DNA of 64,000 bases from Notoacmeibacter sp. MSK16QG-6. Lineage in GTDB: Bacteria; Pseudomonadota; Alphaproteobacteria; Rhizobiales; Rhizobiaceae. The notes under the pieces are model-generated. The model did not search any database. It worked only from the letters and a program-made list of their open reading frames with translations, and was not told the DNA's origin. Positions 1 through 7,835 of this stretch are shown piece after piece. Position numbers and translations under genes: made by a program. The stretch spans positions 372,001 through 436,000 of the forward strand of contig NZ_JAMYXM010000002.1 in assembly GCF_024158145.1 (NCBI RefSeq), given 5' to 3'. The first letter of the stretch is position 1. Every line of letters begins with the position of its first letter.

Positions 1-921
1 AGAGAACGCATCGAGCCGACCGGTGATGCGGTCATCGAAACGAGCACCCACACACAGCATCACGTCGCAATCGTGCATAGCCATATTGGCTTCATAAGTG
101 CCGTGCATCCCAAGCATGCCGAGCCACCGCTCGCCGGATGCCGGATAAGCCCCTAATCCCATCAGGGTCGAGGTGATCGGAAAATCGGTGATCTGCACGA
201 ATTCGCGCAGCAGATGCGATGCCTCCAAACCGGAGTTGATGACCCCGCCGCCAGAATAGATGACCGGTTTCTTTGCATTGCGCAGCAGCTCAATCGCTTC
301 GCGAACCGTATCGGCCCGGCTGCGGGTGGCTGGCTGATAGCTCGTCCGCCGTCTTGCCGCGCTCGGCGGGATATAGGTGCCCGTCGCGAACTGAATGTCT
401 TTCGGGATGTCGACGAGAACCGGCCCCGGACGCCCCGTGGTCGCGATACGGAAAGCCTCATGCATGACTTCCGACAATTCGTCGACATGGCGCACCAGCC
501 AATTGTGCTTTGTGCAGGGCCGCGTGACACCCACCGTATCGCATTCCTGAAAAGCGTCGGAACCGATCACGGAAGTCGGAACCTGGCCAGCAATACAGAC
601 AAGCGGAATGGAGTCCATGAGCGCGTCTTGCAGTGGCGTCACTGCATTGGTGGCGCCGGGCCCGGAGGTAACCAGCATGACGCCGCAGCGACCCGTCGAC
701 CGAGCGTAGCCTTCAGCCATATGGCCTGCGCCCTGCTCATGTCGAACCAGAATGTGGCGAACCGTCTCCTGCTGGAAAATCTCGTCGTAAATCGGCAGAA
801 CCGCTCCGCCCGGATAACCGAAAATATCCGTGACGCCATTATCGATCAGCGCCTGCACCACCATTTCCGCGCCCGTCATCTGCCGCGCACCAGCTTCGCG
901 TCTTCCGTTCTTCTCGGCCAT
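1..921 (-). CDS. ilvI: Acetolactate synthase large subunit, 3' part cut by window edge
   Basis: Thiamine-diphosphate enzyme that condenses two pyruvates, or pyruvate and 2-oxobutyrate, in the first common step of valine, leucine and isoleucine synthesis. Translating the minus strand from the ATG at 921 gives an unbroken 307-codon frame: start MAEKNGRREAG, then GAEMVVQALIDNGVTDIFGYPGG, then the ThDP-domain motifs HEQGAGHMAEGYARSTG and TSGPGATNAVTPLQDA, then GRPGPVLVDIPKDIQ. The catalytic glutamate is in HEQGAGH. The frame is open at base 1, so roughly the last half of a usual 590-residue protein lies outside. It is preceded by a complete attenuator with its own leader peptide. Assigning it as the biosynthetic (IlvI/IlvB-type) form rests on this attenuator and on its place near miaA and serB. 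Confidence is high for family. Confidence 0.95.
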   Translation of the reverse strand, partial: MAEKNGRREAGARQMTGAEMVVQALIDNGVTDIFGYPGGAVLPIYDEIFQQETVRHILVRHEQGAGHMAEGYARSTGRCGVMLVTSGPGATNAVTPLQDALMDSIPLVCIAGQVPTSVIGSDAFQECDTVGVTRPCTKHNWLVRHVDELSEVMHEAFRIATTGRPGPVLVDIPKDIQFATGTYIPPSAARRRTSYQPATRSRADTVREAIELLRNAKKPVIYSGGGVINSGLEASHLLREFVQITDFPITSTLMGLGAYPASGERWLGMLGMHGTYEANMAMHDCDVMLCVGARFDDRITGRLDAFS

Positions 922-984
922 CGTCCTGTCGTCCTGTCTACCCGCCCGATCTGGCGGTTTGTCTCAATTCGTGTCGTCAAGGCA

Positions 985-1007
985 ATAAAAAAGGCCCTTC
1001 CGGGCCT
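985..1007 (-). terminator. Attenuator terminator upstream of ilvI
   Basis: On the minus strand AGGCCC-GGAA-GGGCCT is followed by a run of six T (992-987). It lies after the ilv leader peptide and about 65 bases before the ilvI start, the expected place for an attenuator rather than an end-of-gene terminator. Confidence 0.85.
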
Positions 1008-1014
1008 GGTTTTC

Positions 1015-1064
1015 CGCGCATGGGTGGCAATTGCCGGGCGGCTACGCCACCCTGCCCATGCGCG
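1015..1064 (-). promoter_or_regulatory. Leader RNA hairpin of the ilv attenuator
   Basis: On the minus strand CGCGCAT (1064-1058) and GGGTGGC (1052-1046) pair with GCCACCC (1028-1022) and ATGCGCG (1021-1015), giving a 14-bp stem with one bulge. The 5' arm overlaps the last codons of the leader peptide, so a ribosome on those codons would open it. This fits the 1:2 hairpin of a classical attenuator. I could not identify the competing antiterminator pairing with certainty. Confidence 0.6.
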
Positions 1065-1095
1065 ATCCTACGAGTACGATGCGAATACAAGTCAT
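1042..1095 (-). CDS. ilv leader peptide (17 residues)
   Basis: ATG at 1095 opens an 18-codon frame reading MTCIRIVLVGSRMGRVA, then TAG. Six of residues 4-9 and 16 are Ile, Val or Leu, including the cluster IRIVLV, which is what ribosome stalling under branched-chain starvation needs. The next structures are a hairpin overlapping its end and a terminator before ilvI. No Shine-Dalgarno sequence is seen, and the best promoter candidate would start transcription within a base or two of the ATG, so the peptide may be made from a leaderless transcript, as reported for the trp leader of Sinorhizobium meliloti. Function (regulatory, not a stable product) is inferred from composition and position. Confidence 0.82.
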   Translation of the reverse strand: MTCIRIVLVGSRMGRVA

Positions 1096-1102
1096 GGACC
1101 GC

Positions 1103-1131
1103 ATGAAGCATGCGCCGTCCGCTTCGTCAAG
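1103..1131 (-). promoter_or_regulatory. Candidate promoter of the ilv leader
   Basis: Minus strand CTTGAC (1131-1126), 17-base spacer, CTTCAT (1108-1103). The -35 matches the rhizobial sigma-70 consensus exactly; the -10 is weak. The start of transcription would fall near 1096, next to the leader ATG at 1095. Confidence 0.45.
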
Positions 1132-1249
1132 ACAGATGGACCGTTCAGGACGAAGCGCAAAAAGAGGACGGCCGTTAACAGGATATTGGCATCGCCATTT
1201 CTATACTTCCCAGTCCCGGCGACACACCGTCGCACCAATTGGAAGCAAG

Positions 1250-3307
1250 ATGGATAAGCCGTCGAACCCATCGTCAGTCGCAAAGTCCGACCGCATCAGC
1301 GGGGCCGGCCGCCGCGAGAATGGGTTCTTGGACGACAGCGGGACATTCGTAAAACGCAACCGGGCCGAAGGCCACGTTATCCAATGCGACGGCAACAAGG
1401 CCATCATCTTGGCCGAAGGCGGCAGCGACGCCGCCGGCTCGGACGACTATTGGGCCGTGGGCCAGATGATCTCCATCCGCGTGAACGACAATCGGATCGT
1501 TGGTTTCGTCTATCAGGTCGATACGGTCGGTGAAATCTGGGATGCCGACGCGATCAATCAGCTTCGTGTCGTTGTCGAAATCGTGGGAGAGGTCCGCTCT
1601 ACGGAAAACGGTAACGCGGTATTCTCGCGCGGTGTCACCACTTATCCCTATATGGGCGCCATCGCTCATCGCATACGCGCCGTCGATCTGGAAGCGATGT
1701 ACGCCACGGAAAGTGGCGGCGTCACGATAGGTACGTTGTCGCAGGACGAGCGTGTTTCAGCGACCATTGACGTCGACAAGCTTCTATCTCGCCATTTTGC
1801 CGTAGTCGGTTCGACCGGCGTCGGAAAGTCCACCGCCATTGCGCTATTGCTGCGCAAGATCGTCGAGACGAAACCGAGATTGCGCGCTCTGGTTCTCGAC
1901 CCGCATAACGAATTTTCAGCAGCCTTTGGCGAAAAGGCGCTGACCATCGATGCCAACCAGCTCGACCTACCCTATTGGATGTTCCGCTTCGAGGAATTCA
2001 TCGAAGTCATCTACCGCGGTCGCCCGGCGCCAGTCGATGAACGCGATGCGCTTCAGGATCTCATACCGCTTGCCAAACACCGCTACGAAACCGGTGGGCG
2101 ACCCGAAACGAGCGTGCTGGTCCGCGATCAGCAGGAAATATCGAACTATACAGCCGATACCCCTGTCCCCTACCGGATGCAGGATCTTCTAACCCTGATC
2201 GATGAACGGCTCGGTCAGTTGGAAGGCAAGGAAGATCGGCCGCATTTGCGAGCGATCCGAAATCGCCTCAAGACGCTTCTTTTCGATAGCAGATTTCAGT
2301 TCATGTTCGGTCGCAACGCGGTGGCCGACTGTATGCAAGCGACGCTGTCAAAGGTGTTTCGCCTTCCGATAGACGGCAAGCCGATCTGTGTTTTCGAAAT
2401 GAGCAACTTGCCGGGTGAAGTCGTCAACGCCGTCGTGTCGGTCCTATGCCGTATCGCGTTCGAGCTTGCCACCTCATCCGATGGCACCATCGAGACCCTC
2501 GTTCTTTGCGAAGAGGCCCATCGTTACATACCAGCCGACAAATCCGCCGGCTTCCTGCCCACCCGGCTCGCCATCTCGCGGATCGCCAAGGAAGGGCGTA
2601 AATACGGCGTACATCTCGGCATTGTCACCCAGCGTCCAGGCGAGCTCGACCAGACTATTCTGTCTCAGTGTTCGACCATCTTCGCCATGCGTCTGGCCAA
2701 CGAGTACGACCAGGAGATTATCCGGCGCGCTTCCGTAGGCGCTGCCAAATCAACGCTCTCCTTCCTCTCCTCAATCGCCAATCGGGAATGCATCGCTTTT
2801 GGCGAAGCGTTCCAGACGCCGATGAGAATGCAGTTCGAGACGTTGCCGCCTGAGCAGCTTCCGGGCGCACATATCTACGAGCAGCGCAACGCCATGGCCG
2901 ATGGCGGCAAGACGCCTAATCTCGGCAAGGTCATCGCGCGTCTCCGAAAGGAGAATGGGACCGGAGACGAAGAAGACGATTTCTCATGGTCCGGGTCCGC
3001 ACAACCGAAGGACAAAACATCCGCACCCGATATAGACAAGCAGGACATGCTCAGCCGTGTGCGCGCTCGCGTTCTGGGGGCGGAAGACGATGCGAACAAT
3101 AGCGAAATAGAGGACGAGCCGCTGGAAACGAGCAAGACCGCGCCGACCGCACCTGTCAGGCAAACTGGCGCTTCTCCTGCGAAGATATCGGCCGGTCGGC
3201 TTGGAAGCGGTCCGCAACGCACCAGCAAGTTCGATCTTTCCGACCGGTCGGGAGCGATGCGAAGCACCAACAACGATTTGATGAAGCAATTTCGCTCGAA
3301 GCGCTAA
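1250..3307 (+). CDS. HerA-like ATP-binding protein (helicase HerA/DUF87 family)
   Basis: A 685-residue P-loop ATPase of the HerA/FtsK-like class. Walker A is VVGSTGVGKSTAIAL near residue 185 and Walker B is LVLCEEAHRYIP near residue 415, with a following ISRIAKEGRKYGVHLGIVTQRP stretch typical of this family. The N-terminal part, before Walker A, is the small beta-barrel region seen in HerA proteins. The last 120 residues are charged and probably disordered. The frame is open back to 1031, but I chose ATG 1250 because GGAAG stands six bases before it and the longer form would run over the ilv leader. HerA proteins usually pair with the nuclease NurA or with defence nucleases; none is next to it. 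It stands alone, converging with the diguanylate cyclase 14 bases downstream. Substrate and role unknown. Confidence 0.85.
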   Translation: MDKPSNPSSVAKSDRISGAGRRENGFLDDSGTFVKRNRAEGHVIQCDGNKAIILAEGGSDAAGSDDYWAVGQMISIRVNDNRIVGFVYQVDTVGEIWDADAINQLRVVVEIVGEVRSTENGNAVFSRGVTTYPYMGAIAHRIRAVDLEAMYATESGGVTIGTLSQDERVSATIDVDKLLSRHFAVVGSTGVGKSTAIALLLRKIVETKPRLRALVLDPHNEFSAAFGEKALTIDANQLDLPYWMFRFEEFIEVIYRGRPAPVDERDALQDLIPLAKHRYETGGRPETSVLVRDQQEISNYTADTPVPYRMQDLLTLIDERLGQLEGKEDRPHLRAIRNRLKTLLFDSRFQFMFGRNAVADCMQATLSKVFRLPIDGKPICVFEMSNLPGEVVNAVVSVLCRIAFELATSSDGTIETLVLCEEAHRYIPADKSAGFLPTRLAISRIAKEGRKYGVHLGIVTQRPGELDQTILSQCSTIFAMRLANEYDQEIIRRASVGAAKSTLSFLSSIANRECIAFGEAFQTPMRMQFETLPPEQLPGAHIYEQRNAMADGGKTPNLGKVIARLRKENGTGDEEDDFSWSGSAQPKDKTSAPDIDKQDMLSRVRARVLGAEDDANNSEIEDEPLETSKTAPTAPVRQTGASPAKISAGRLGSGPQRTSKFDLSDRSGAMRSTNNDLMKQFRSKR

Positions 3308-3321
3308 CCGAACCGCGAATA

Positions 3322-4083
3322 TCAGGCGCAGACCCGGTTTCGACCTTCGCGCTTCGCCTGATACAGCATACGGTCAGCCCGGCGATACAGCTCTTCAGGC
3401 GACTCATTGCCGTTCCAGACCGCAACGCCAATCGATGTTGTCACACGCAGATGCACATTGTCGGTCATAATGTCGATCATGGCCACGGCCTTGCGGAGGC
3501 GGTTAGCAAAGTTCGGCAGTCCTTCAGCGCCCATATTCGGGGTAACGACCGCGAATTCCTCGCCACCTAATCGTGCTACGACATCGTGATAGCGCGTAAA
3601 ATCTTTGAGCACCTTGGCGACAGCTTTCAACACCTCATCGCCGACATCATGCCCGTGCGTATCGTTGACGTTCTTGAAGTGATCGAGGTCGAGGATCAAG
3701 AGACCGATCGGCCGGTCGATGCGGCCGAATTCCTCCATATATTCCCGCAATGCGTCATCGAAATATCGGCGGTTTTGCATGCCGGTCAAACCGTCGGTCA
3801 GCGCCACATGCTCCAGTGTTTCACTCCGCTCGGAGAGATTTACGGTCATCTTGCGCAATTTGTGCTCTTCGCGAGCGTGCGAGCGAAGAAGCGGATAGAT
3901 ATAAAGAATGCCGAAAAGAAGCGCTGCACCTTGAATGACCAGCGCGCCATGCGTGAACGCGCGCAGACCGTAATGCGAGGACAATTCGCTAGATCCGTAA
4001 AGCGCAAACGCTAGCAGGCCGCTCGCGATCACAAGAGCAATGGTGAATGCGAAAAAAGCCAGTTCGGATTTATGAAAGCGCAT
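3322..4083 (-). CDS. Membrane-bound diguanylate cyclase (GGDEF)
   Basis: Makes cyclic di-GMP from two GTP. The 253-residue protein has two hydrophobic N-terminal segments (about 9-29 and 45-66), a short linker that could form a coiled coil (70-92), and a complete GGDEF domain. Visible motifs are LTDGLTGMQNRRYFD, the metal-binding LDLDHFKNVND, and the active-site GGEEF at 173-177. An RxxD inhibitory site (R164-D167) sits at the usual distance before it, so product inhibition is expected. There is no known periplasmic sensor domain: only about 15 residues lie between the two membrane segments. Single gene, converging with the HerA-like gene and separated from miaA by about 120 bases. Confidence 0.92.
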   Translation of the reverse strand: MRFHKSELAFFAFTIALVIASGLLAFALYGSSELSSHYGLRAFTHGALVIQGAALLFGILYIYPLLRSHAREEHKLRKMTVNLSERSETLEHVALTDGLTGMQNRRYFDDALREYMEEFGRIDRPIGLLILDLDHFKNVNDTHGHDVGDEVLKAVAKVLKDFTRYHDVVARLGGEEFAVVTPNMGAEGLPNFANRLRKAVAMIDIMTDNVHLRVTTSIGVAVWNGNESPEELYRRADRMLYQAKREGRNRVCA

Positions 4084-4203
4084 ACGGCCGGCTACCCCTA
4101 TTGTCCCGGCAGACTAACGCAGCCACCCTAAGCATCTCTTAAGCGACGACCCCATGCCGCTGCGGAAAGGGAGACGCAATTTTTCGATATAAACAGGCAG
4201 TTG

Positions 4204-5097
4204 CTATGTGTCGAGGCGCTCCCATTTCGGGCCAAGCTGATTGCGAAACCACGTCGTTTGACGCTTCGCATATTGTCGTGTCGCATTGACCGATTGGCGA
4301 ATGGCCTCGTCTTTGTCGATCTGTCCATCGAGCATCGCCGTGATCTGCGAAACACCGATCGCCTTCATCGCGGGAACCGCCGGATCGAGCTTCATCGATA
4401 ATAATTGCTTGACCTCATCCACCGCATGACCGGCCATCATCGCGTCGAACCGCAGAGCTATGCGCTCTCGTAGCCATTCCCGGTTCGGCATGAGAACCAG
4501 GCGACGCGTTCTCTCCGCGTCGACCAGTGGATCGCCTTGCCTACTTTGATGCTCGGTAAGCGGCACGCCCGACGCTTCAAATATTTCAAGCGCGCGGAGA
4601 ACACGCTGCGCATCGTTAGGACTGATCGCTTTTGCCGCAGCGGGGTCGCACACTGCCAACTCGGCGTGGAGCGCCGCAGCGCCTTCATCTTCGCATCTTT
4701 CTCGCAGTCTTTCACGAAGAGCTTGAGGAACTGACGGCATTATGGACAGTCCGCCTTCAAGCGCTCTGAAATACAGGCCTGTGCCGCCTACGATGATGAC
4801 CGGTCGATCTGCGAGCGGGCCGGTCAGTAGCTTTTCCACATCCCGTAGCCAGCGACCGGTGGAATAGGCATCGGCTGGCGAAACATGGCCGAAGAGGTAA
4901 TGCGGAGCCAGTCCCAGTTCCGAAGGCTTGGGCCGGGCGGTCAGATGATCGAGTACATCGTAGACCTGCATGGAATCGGCGTTGATGACCGCCGCGCCGG
5001 ATTGCGCTGCCAGCTCTATCGCAAGCGCCGTCTTGCCGCTCGCTGTCGGCCCCGCTAACAGAGTGGCCGCGCCGTGACCCTTCTTTCCATCATTCAT
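4204..5097 (-). CDS. miaA: tRNA dimethylallyltransferase
   Basis: Transfers a dimethylallyl group to A37 of tRNAs that read codons starting with U. The P-loop LLAGPTASGKTALAIELA is near the N-terminus, followed by INADSMQVYDVLDHLTARP and the IIVGGTGLYFRAL segment, and the C-terminal Q-Y-A-K-R-Q-T-T-W-F-R-N motif that grips the tRNA. Length, 297 residues, is normal. The frame also opens at 5133, but I prefer ATG 5097 because homologues start just before the P-loop and GAGAG stands upstream. It is divergent from serB with only about 20 bases between starts, so the two promoters must overlap each other's 5' ends. Confidence 0.95.
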   Translation of the reverse strand: MNDGKKGHGAATLLAGPTASGKTALAIELAAQSGAAVINADSMQVYDVLDHLTARPKPSELGLAPHYLFGHVSPADAYSTGRWLRDVEKLLTGPLADRPVIIVGGTGLYFRALEGGLSIMPSVPQALRERLRERCEDEGAAALHAELAVCDPAAAKAISPNDAQRVLRALEIFEASGVPLTEHQSRQGDPLVDAERTRRLVLMPNREWLRERIALRFDAMMAGHAVDEVKQLLSMKLDPAVPAMKAIGVSQITAMLDGQIDKDEAIRQSVNATRQYAKRQTTWFRNQLGPKWERLDT

Positions 5098-5117
5098 CAA
5101 AGTCGAGAGCTCTCTCC

Positions 5118-6002
5118 ATGCCGCTTGTTGCAACGCTGATCACAGCACCGGGTTCAATGGCTTTGAGTCCTGAGCAAATTGAAAAAGCGCAAAACATAAC
5201 TGCCACCCCAGCCCGCATTCTGGCCGATGGAGAAGCCTGCGATCTGATCTTCCCAGCGGACACGAATGAACGACAGACAGAAGACCGCCTGCGCGCGCTC
5301 CTTTCTGGCCAACCTGTCGATATCGTGGTGCAGGACGAGGCCGTCCGACGCAAGAGGATACTCGTGGCGGACATGGATTCGACGATGATTGAGCAGGAAT
5401 GCATCGACGAACTGGCCGATATGATCGGCGTGAAGGATCGCGTGGCCGCCATAACATCACGCGCCATGAATGGCGAAATCGCTTTCGAACCCGCCCTGCG
5501 CGAACGGGTGGCGCTTCTGAGGGATCTTCCGGTTTCCGTCATCGACGAGGTGATCGAAAAAAGGATCACGCTGATGCCGGGCGGGCGAGAGCTTGTCGGG
5601 ACAATGAAAGGCAGCGGCGCTTACTGCGCGCTGGTGTCTGGCGGGTTTACCGCGTTCACGAACCGCGTCGCCGCCCTTCTCGGCTTTAATGAGAATCGCG
5701 CCAACAGGCTGATCGAACGTGATGGCAAACTCACCGGCGAAGTGGCCGAGCCGATCCTCGGCAGGGACGCAAAAGTGAGCGCGTTGCGAGAGGTTGCCGA
5801 GGCGAACGGCGCCACCCCCGCCGATGCGATGGCGGTGGGGGACGGCGCCAATGATCTCGGGATGATCCAGATTGCCGGGTCTGGCGTGGCTCTCCATGCG
5901 AAGCCGGCCGTGGCGGAGCAGGCTCGGTTTCGCATCGATCATGGCGATCTGACCGCCCTACTTTACATGCAGGGCTATCGGAAAAGTGAGTTTGCCGCCT
6001 AA
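5118..6002 (+). CDS. serB: Phosphoserine phosphatase
   Basis: HAD-family enzyme that hydrolyses O-phosphoserine in the last step of serine synthesis. The 294-residue protein begins MPLVATLIT, as in rhizobial SerB, has an ACT-like N-terminal region (about 1-75), then the nucleophile motif with D85 and D87 in DMDSTMIEQECIDELAD. The second HAD motif is LVSGGFTAFT and the metal-binding motif is VGDGANDLGMI near residue 240. Ends 12 bases before the stop of the convergent protease gene with no terminator between them. Divergent from miaA. Confidence 0.95.
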   Translation: MPLVATLITAPGSMALSPEQIEKAQNITATPARILADGEACDLIFPADTNERQTEDRLRALLSGQPVDIVVQDEAVRRKRILVADMDSTMIEQECIDELADMIGVKDRVAAITSRAMNGEIAFEPALRERVALLRDLPVSVIDEVIEKRITLMPGGRELVGTMKGSGAYCALVSGGFTAFTNRVAALLGFNENRANRLIERDGKLTGEVAEPILGRDAKVSALREVAEANGATPADAMAVGDGANDLGMIQIAGSGVALHAKPAVAEQARFRIDHGDLTALLYMQGYRKSEFAA

Positions 6003-6014
6003 GTCGTTCGTTAG

Positions 6015-7685
6015 CTACTTGATCGGCAGCGTTTCGATAAACGTCTCGCCATCCGGCCGCGACAATAGCAAAAAGGCGTTCTGTCGCCCGTTCTCGACGA
6101 GCGCCTGAAGCCGCTCGGTAGCCTCTTCCGGCGAAGTGACCAGTTCTTGAGCGATGGCGATCACGACCATACCGGCCTCCAATCCCCGCTCTTCGGCTTC
6201 CGAGCCAGCCTCAACAGACTCGATCAGAGCGCCGTTCACATCATCTGCTATGGCGTACTGGTCTCTGGCCGCATCATCGATGGCGCCTAGTTTGACACCA
6301 GCGAGGCTGGCCTCGCCGACTGAACGATCCGTGTCGGGCGTTTCTTGATCGGCTGCCGATGCCTCATCGTCGCCATCTGCTTTGGCATCGGCGTCTTCCA
6401 GCCTGCCGAGTTCGACAAAAACTTTCACCTCCTCACCCTCTCGGATAACCGTGACCTCGACGGATTTTCCAACAGCGGTGTCCGCCACGATGCGGGGAAG
6501 ATCACGCGATTGCTCAACCTTACGCCCATCGAAATCAACGATGATGTCGCCCGGTAGAATTTCGCCATTATCGACAGGCCCCGGCTCGATAATGGCAGCG
6601 ACCAGCGCGCCTTCAGCGCGTTCGAGATCGAGGCTCTCGGCAATGGTGTCGGTGACGGGTTCGATCCTTACACCGAGCCAGCCACGACGGGTCTCACCAT
6701 ACCGGATAAGCTGACTGACCACGCCCCGCGCCAGATCGGACGGCACCGAAAAGCCGATACCGATCGACCCGCCGGAGGGAGAGATGATCGCGGTGTTGAT
6801 GCCGATGACTTCCCCGAACATGTTGAAGAGCGGGCCACCGGAATTGCCACGATTGATGGCCGCATCGGTCTGAATGAAATCGTCATATGGGCCGGCCTCG
6901 ATATCGCGATTGACGGCCGACACAATCCCGACGGTCAATGTGCTACCAAGACCGAATGGATTGCCGATTGCCATGACCCAGTCGCCGATCCGCATCTCTT
7001 CGGACGGGCCGAATTTGACATCGGTGAGCTTCTCGGCGGTGTCGTCGAGCTGGAGAACAGCCAGATCTGTCTTCTCATCTGTTCCACGCAGCGTTGCATT
7101 GATCCGCGTTCCGTCCGGGAAGACCGCCGTTATGTCACCGCCGCCTTCGATAACATGGTTGTTCGTGACGACGTAGCGATTTTCGGCGTCGATCACGAAG
7201 CCCGAACCGAGCGAACTGGCCGGAAGGGACGGCTCCTCCTCCGAGCGCTTGTTGAAGAAGTCCTCGAAATATTCCTTGAAAGGCGAATCGTCGGGTAGGT
7301 CGGGAGGCGCGATTTCACCACGTTCGGAGCGATTTGAGCGCTGTGTCAGCGAAATATTGACGACGGCGGGTAACAACTCCTCCGCCAGATCGGCGACCGA
7401 TTCCGGCCCACCGGCGAGCTCTCTCCGCCGTGTCGCCGTCAGATTGGGGCCGGTTTCGCTTTCTGGCGCCGGCACCAGATCGAGATTTGGCGGGGCCGGA
7501 GGCAGATCGACCTCCGGCGTCGGCTCGACCGGCGCAGCCGGAGCCTCGGGAGGCGTCGGAACGATCTGATCCTGAGGAGGCTGCGGCACCGTTTCCTGCG
7601 CGAAAGCCGGCATTGCAAAAAGCAGCGCGATGCCGAAAACGGTGCGGGCAATCATTTCAGGACAAGACAAGCAGCGTTTCGACAT
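6015..7685 (-). CDS. Do-family periplasmic serine protease (DegP/MucD-like)
   Basis: Envelope quality-control protease. From ATG 7685 it is 556 residues with a signal peptide (hydrophobic 12-28, cut probably after AFA). A Pro/Glu-rich linker (31-80) follows. The trypsin-like domain has H177 in TNNHVIEGGG, D207 in KTDLAVLQL and S282 in GNSGGPLF, so the triad is complete. Two PDZ domains follow (about 350-440 and 470-550), with an acidic linker between them. The start was chosen because GGGAG stands seven bases before ATG 7685; the frame is open to 7739. It follows hflC after 150 bases. HflKC and Do proteases act together in membrane-protein quality control in other bacteria, so the grouping is sensible. 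Confidence 0.93.
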   Translation of the reverse strand: MSKRCLSCPEMIARTVFGIALLFAMPAFAQETVPQPPQDQIVPTPPEAPAAPVEPTPEVDLPPAPPNLDLVPAPESETGPNLTATRRRELAGGPESVADLAEELLPAVVNISLTQRSNRSERGEIAPPDLPDDSPFKEYFEDFFNKRSEEEPSLPASSLGSGFVIDAENRYVVTNNHVIEGGGDITAVFPDGTRINATLRGTDEKTDLAVLQLDDTAEKLTDVKFGPSEEMRIGDWVMAIGNPFGLGSTLTVGIVSAVNRDIEAGPYDDFIQTDAAINRGNSGGPLFNMFGEVIGINTAIISPSGGSIGIGFSVPSDLARGVVSQLIRYGETRRGWLGVRIEPVTDTIAESLDLERAEGALVAAIIEPGPVDNGEILPGDIIVDFDGRKVEQSRDLPRIVADTAVGKSVEVTVIREGEEVKVFVELGRLEDADAKADGDDEASAADQETPDTDRSVGEASLAGVKLGAIDDAARDQYAIADDVNGALIESVEAGSEAEERGLEAGMVVIAIAQELVTSPEEATERLQALVENGRQNAFLLLSRPDGETFIETLPIK

Positions 7686-7781
7686 CAAAGACTCCCATCC
7701 GATACGCATAAGCGAAGCATCGGAATCATAGATCGGCACTTGAGCGATAGCGAGGCACCTTACTGCCTTTTCATATAGAGA

Positions 7782-7805
7782 GGGCGCGGTTCGAAAACCG
7801 CGCCC
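7782..7805 (-). terminator. Perfect inverted repeat between hflC and the Do protease gene
   Basis: GGGCGCGGTT-CGAA-AACCGCGCCC, ten paired bases with a four-base loop. On the minus strand the tail is TCTCTATAT, so it would be a weak terminator or RNA-stabilising hairpin for hflKC. The plus-strand tail is CTTTTAAAT, but no plus-strand gene ends here. Confidence 0.6.
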
Positions 7806-7835
7806 CTTTTAAATCATTTGCCTGCCAAAACTACC

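Noticed and set aside
214-1257. 347-codon open frame on the plus strand across ilvI
   Set aside because: It is antisense to the clear acetolactate synthase reading on the minus strand and has no recognisable protein features.
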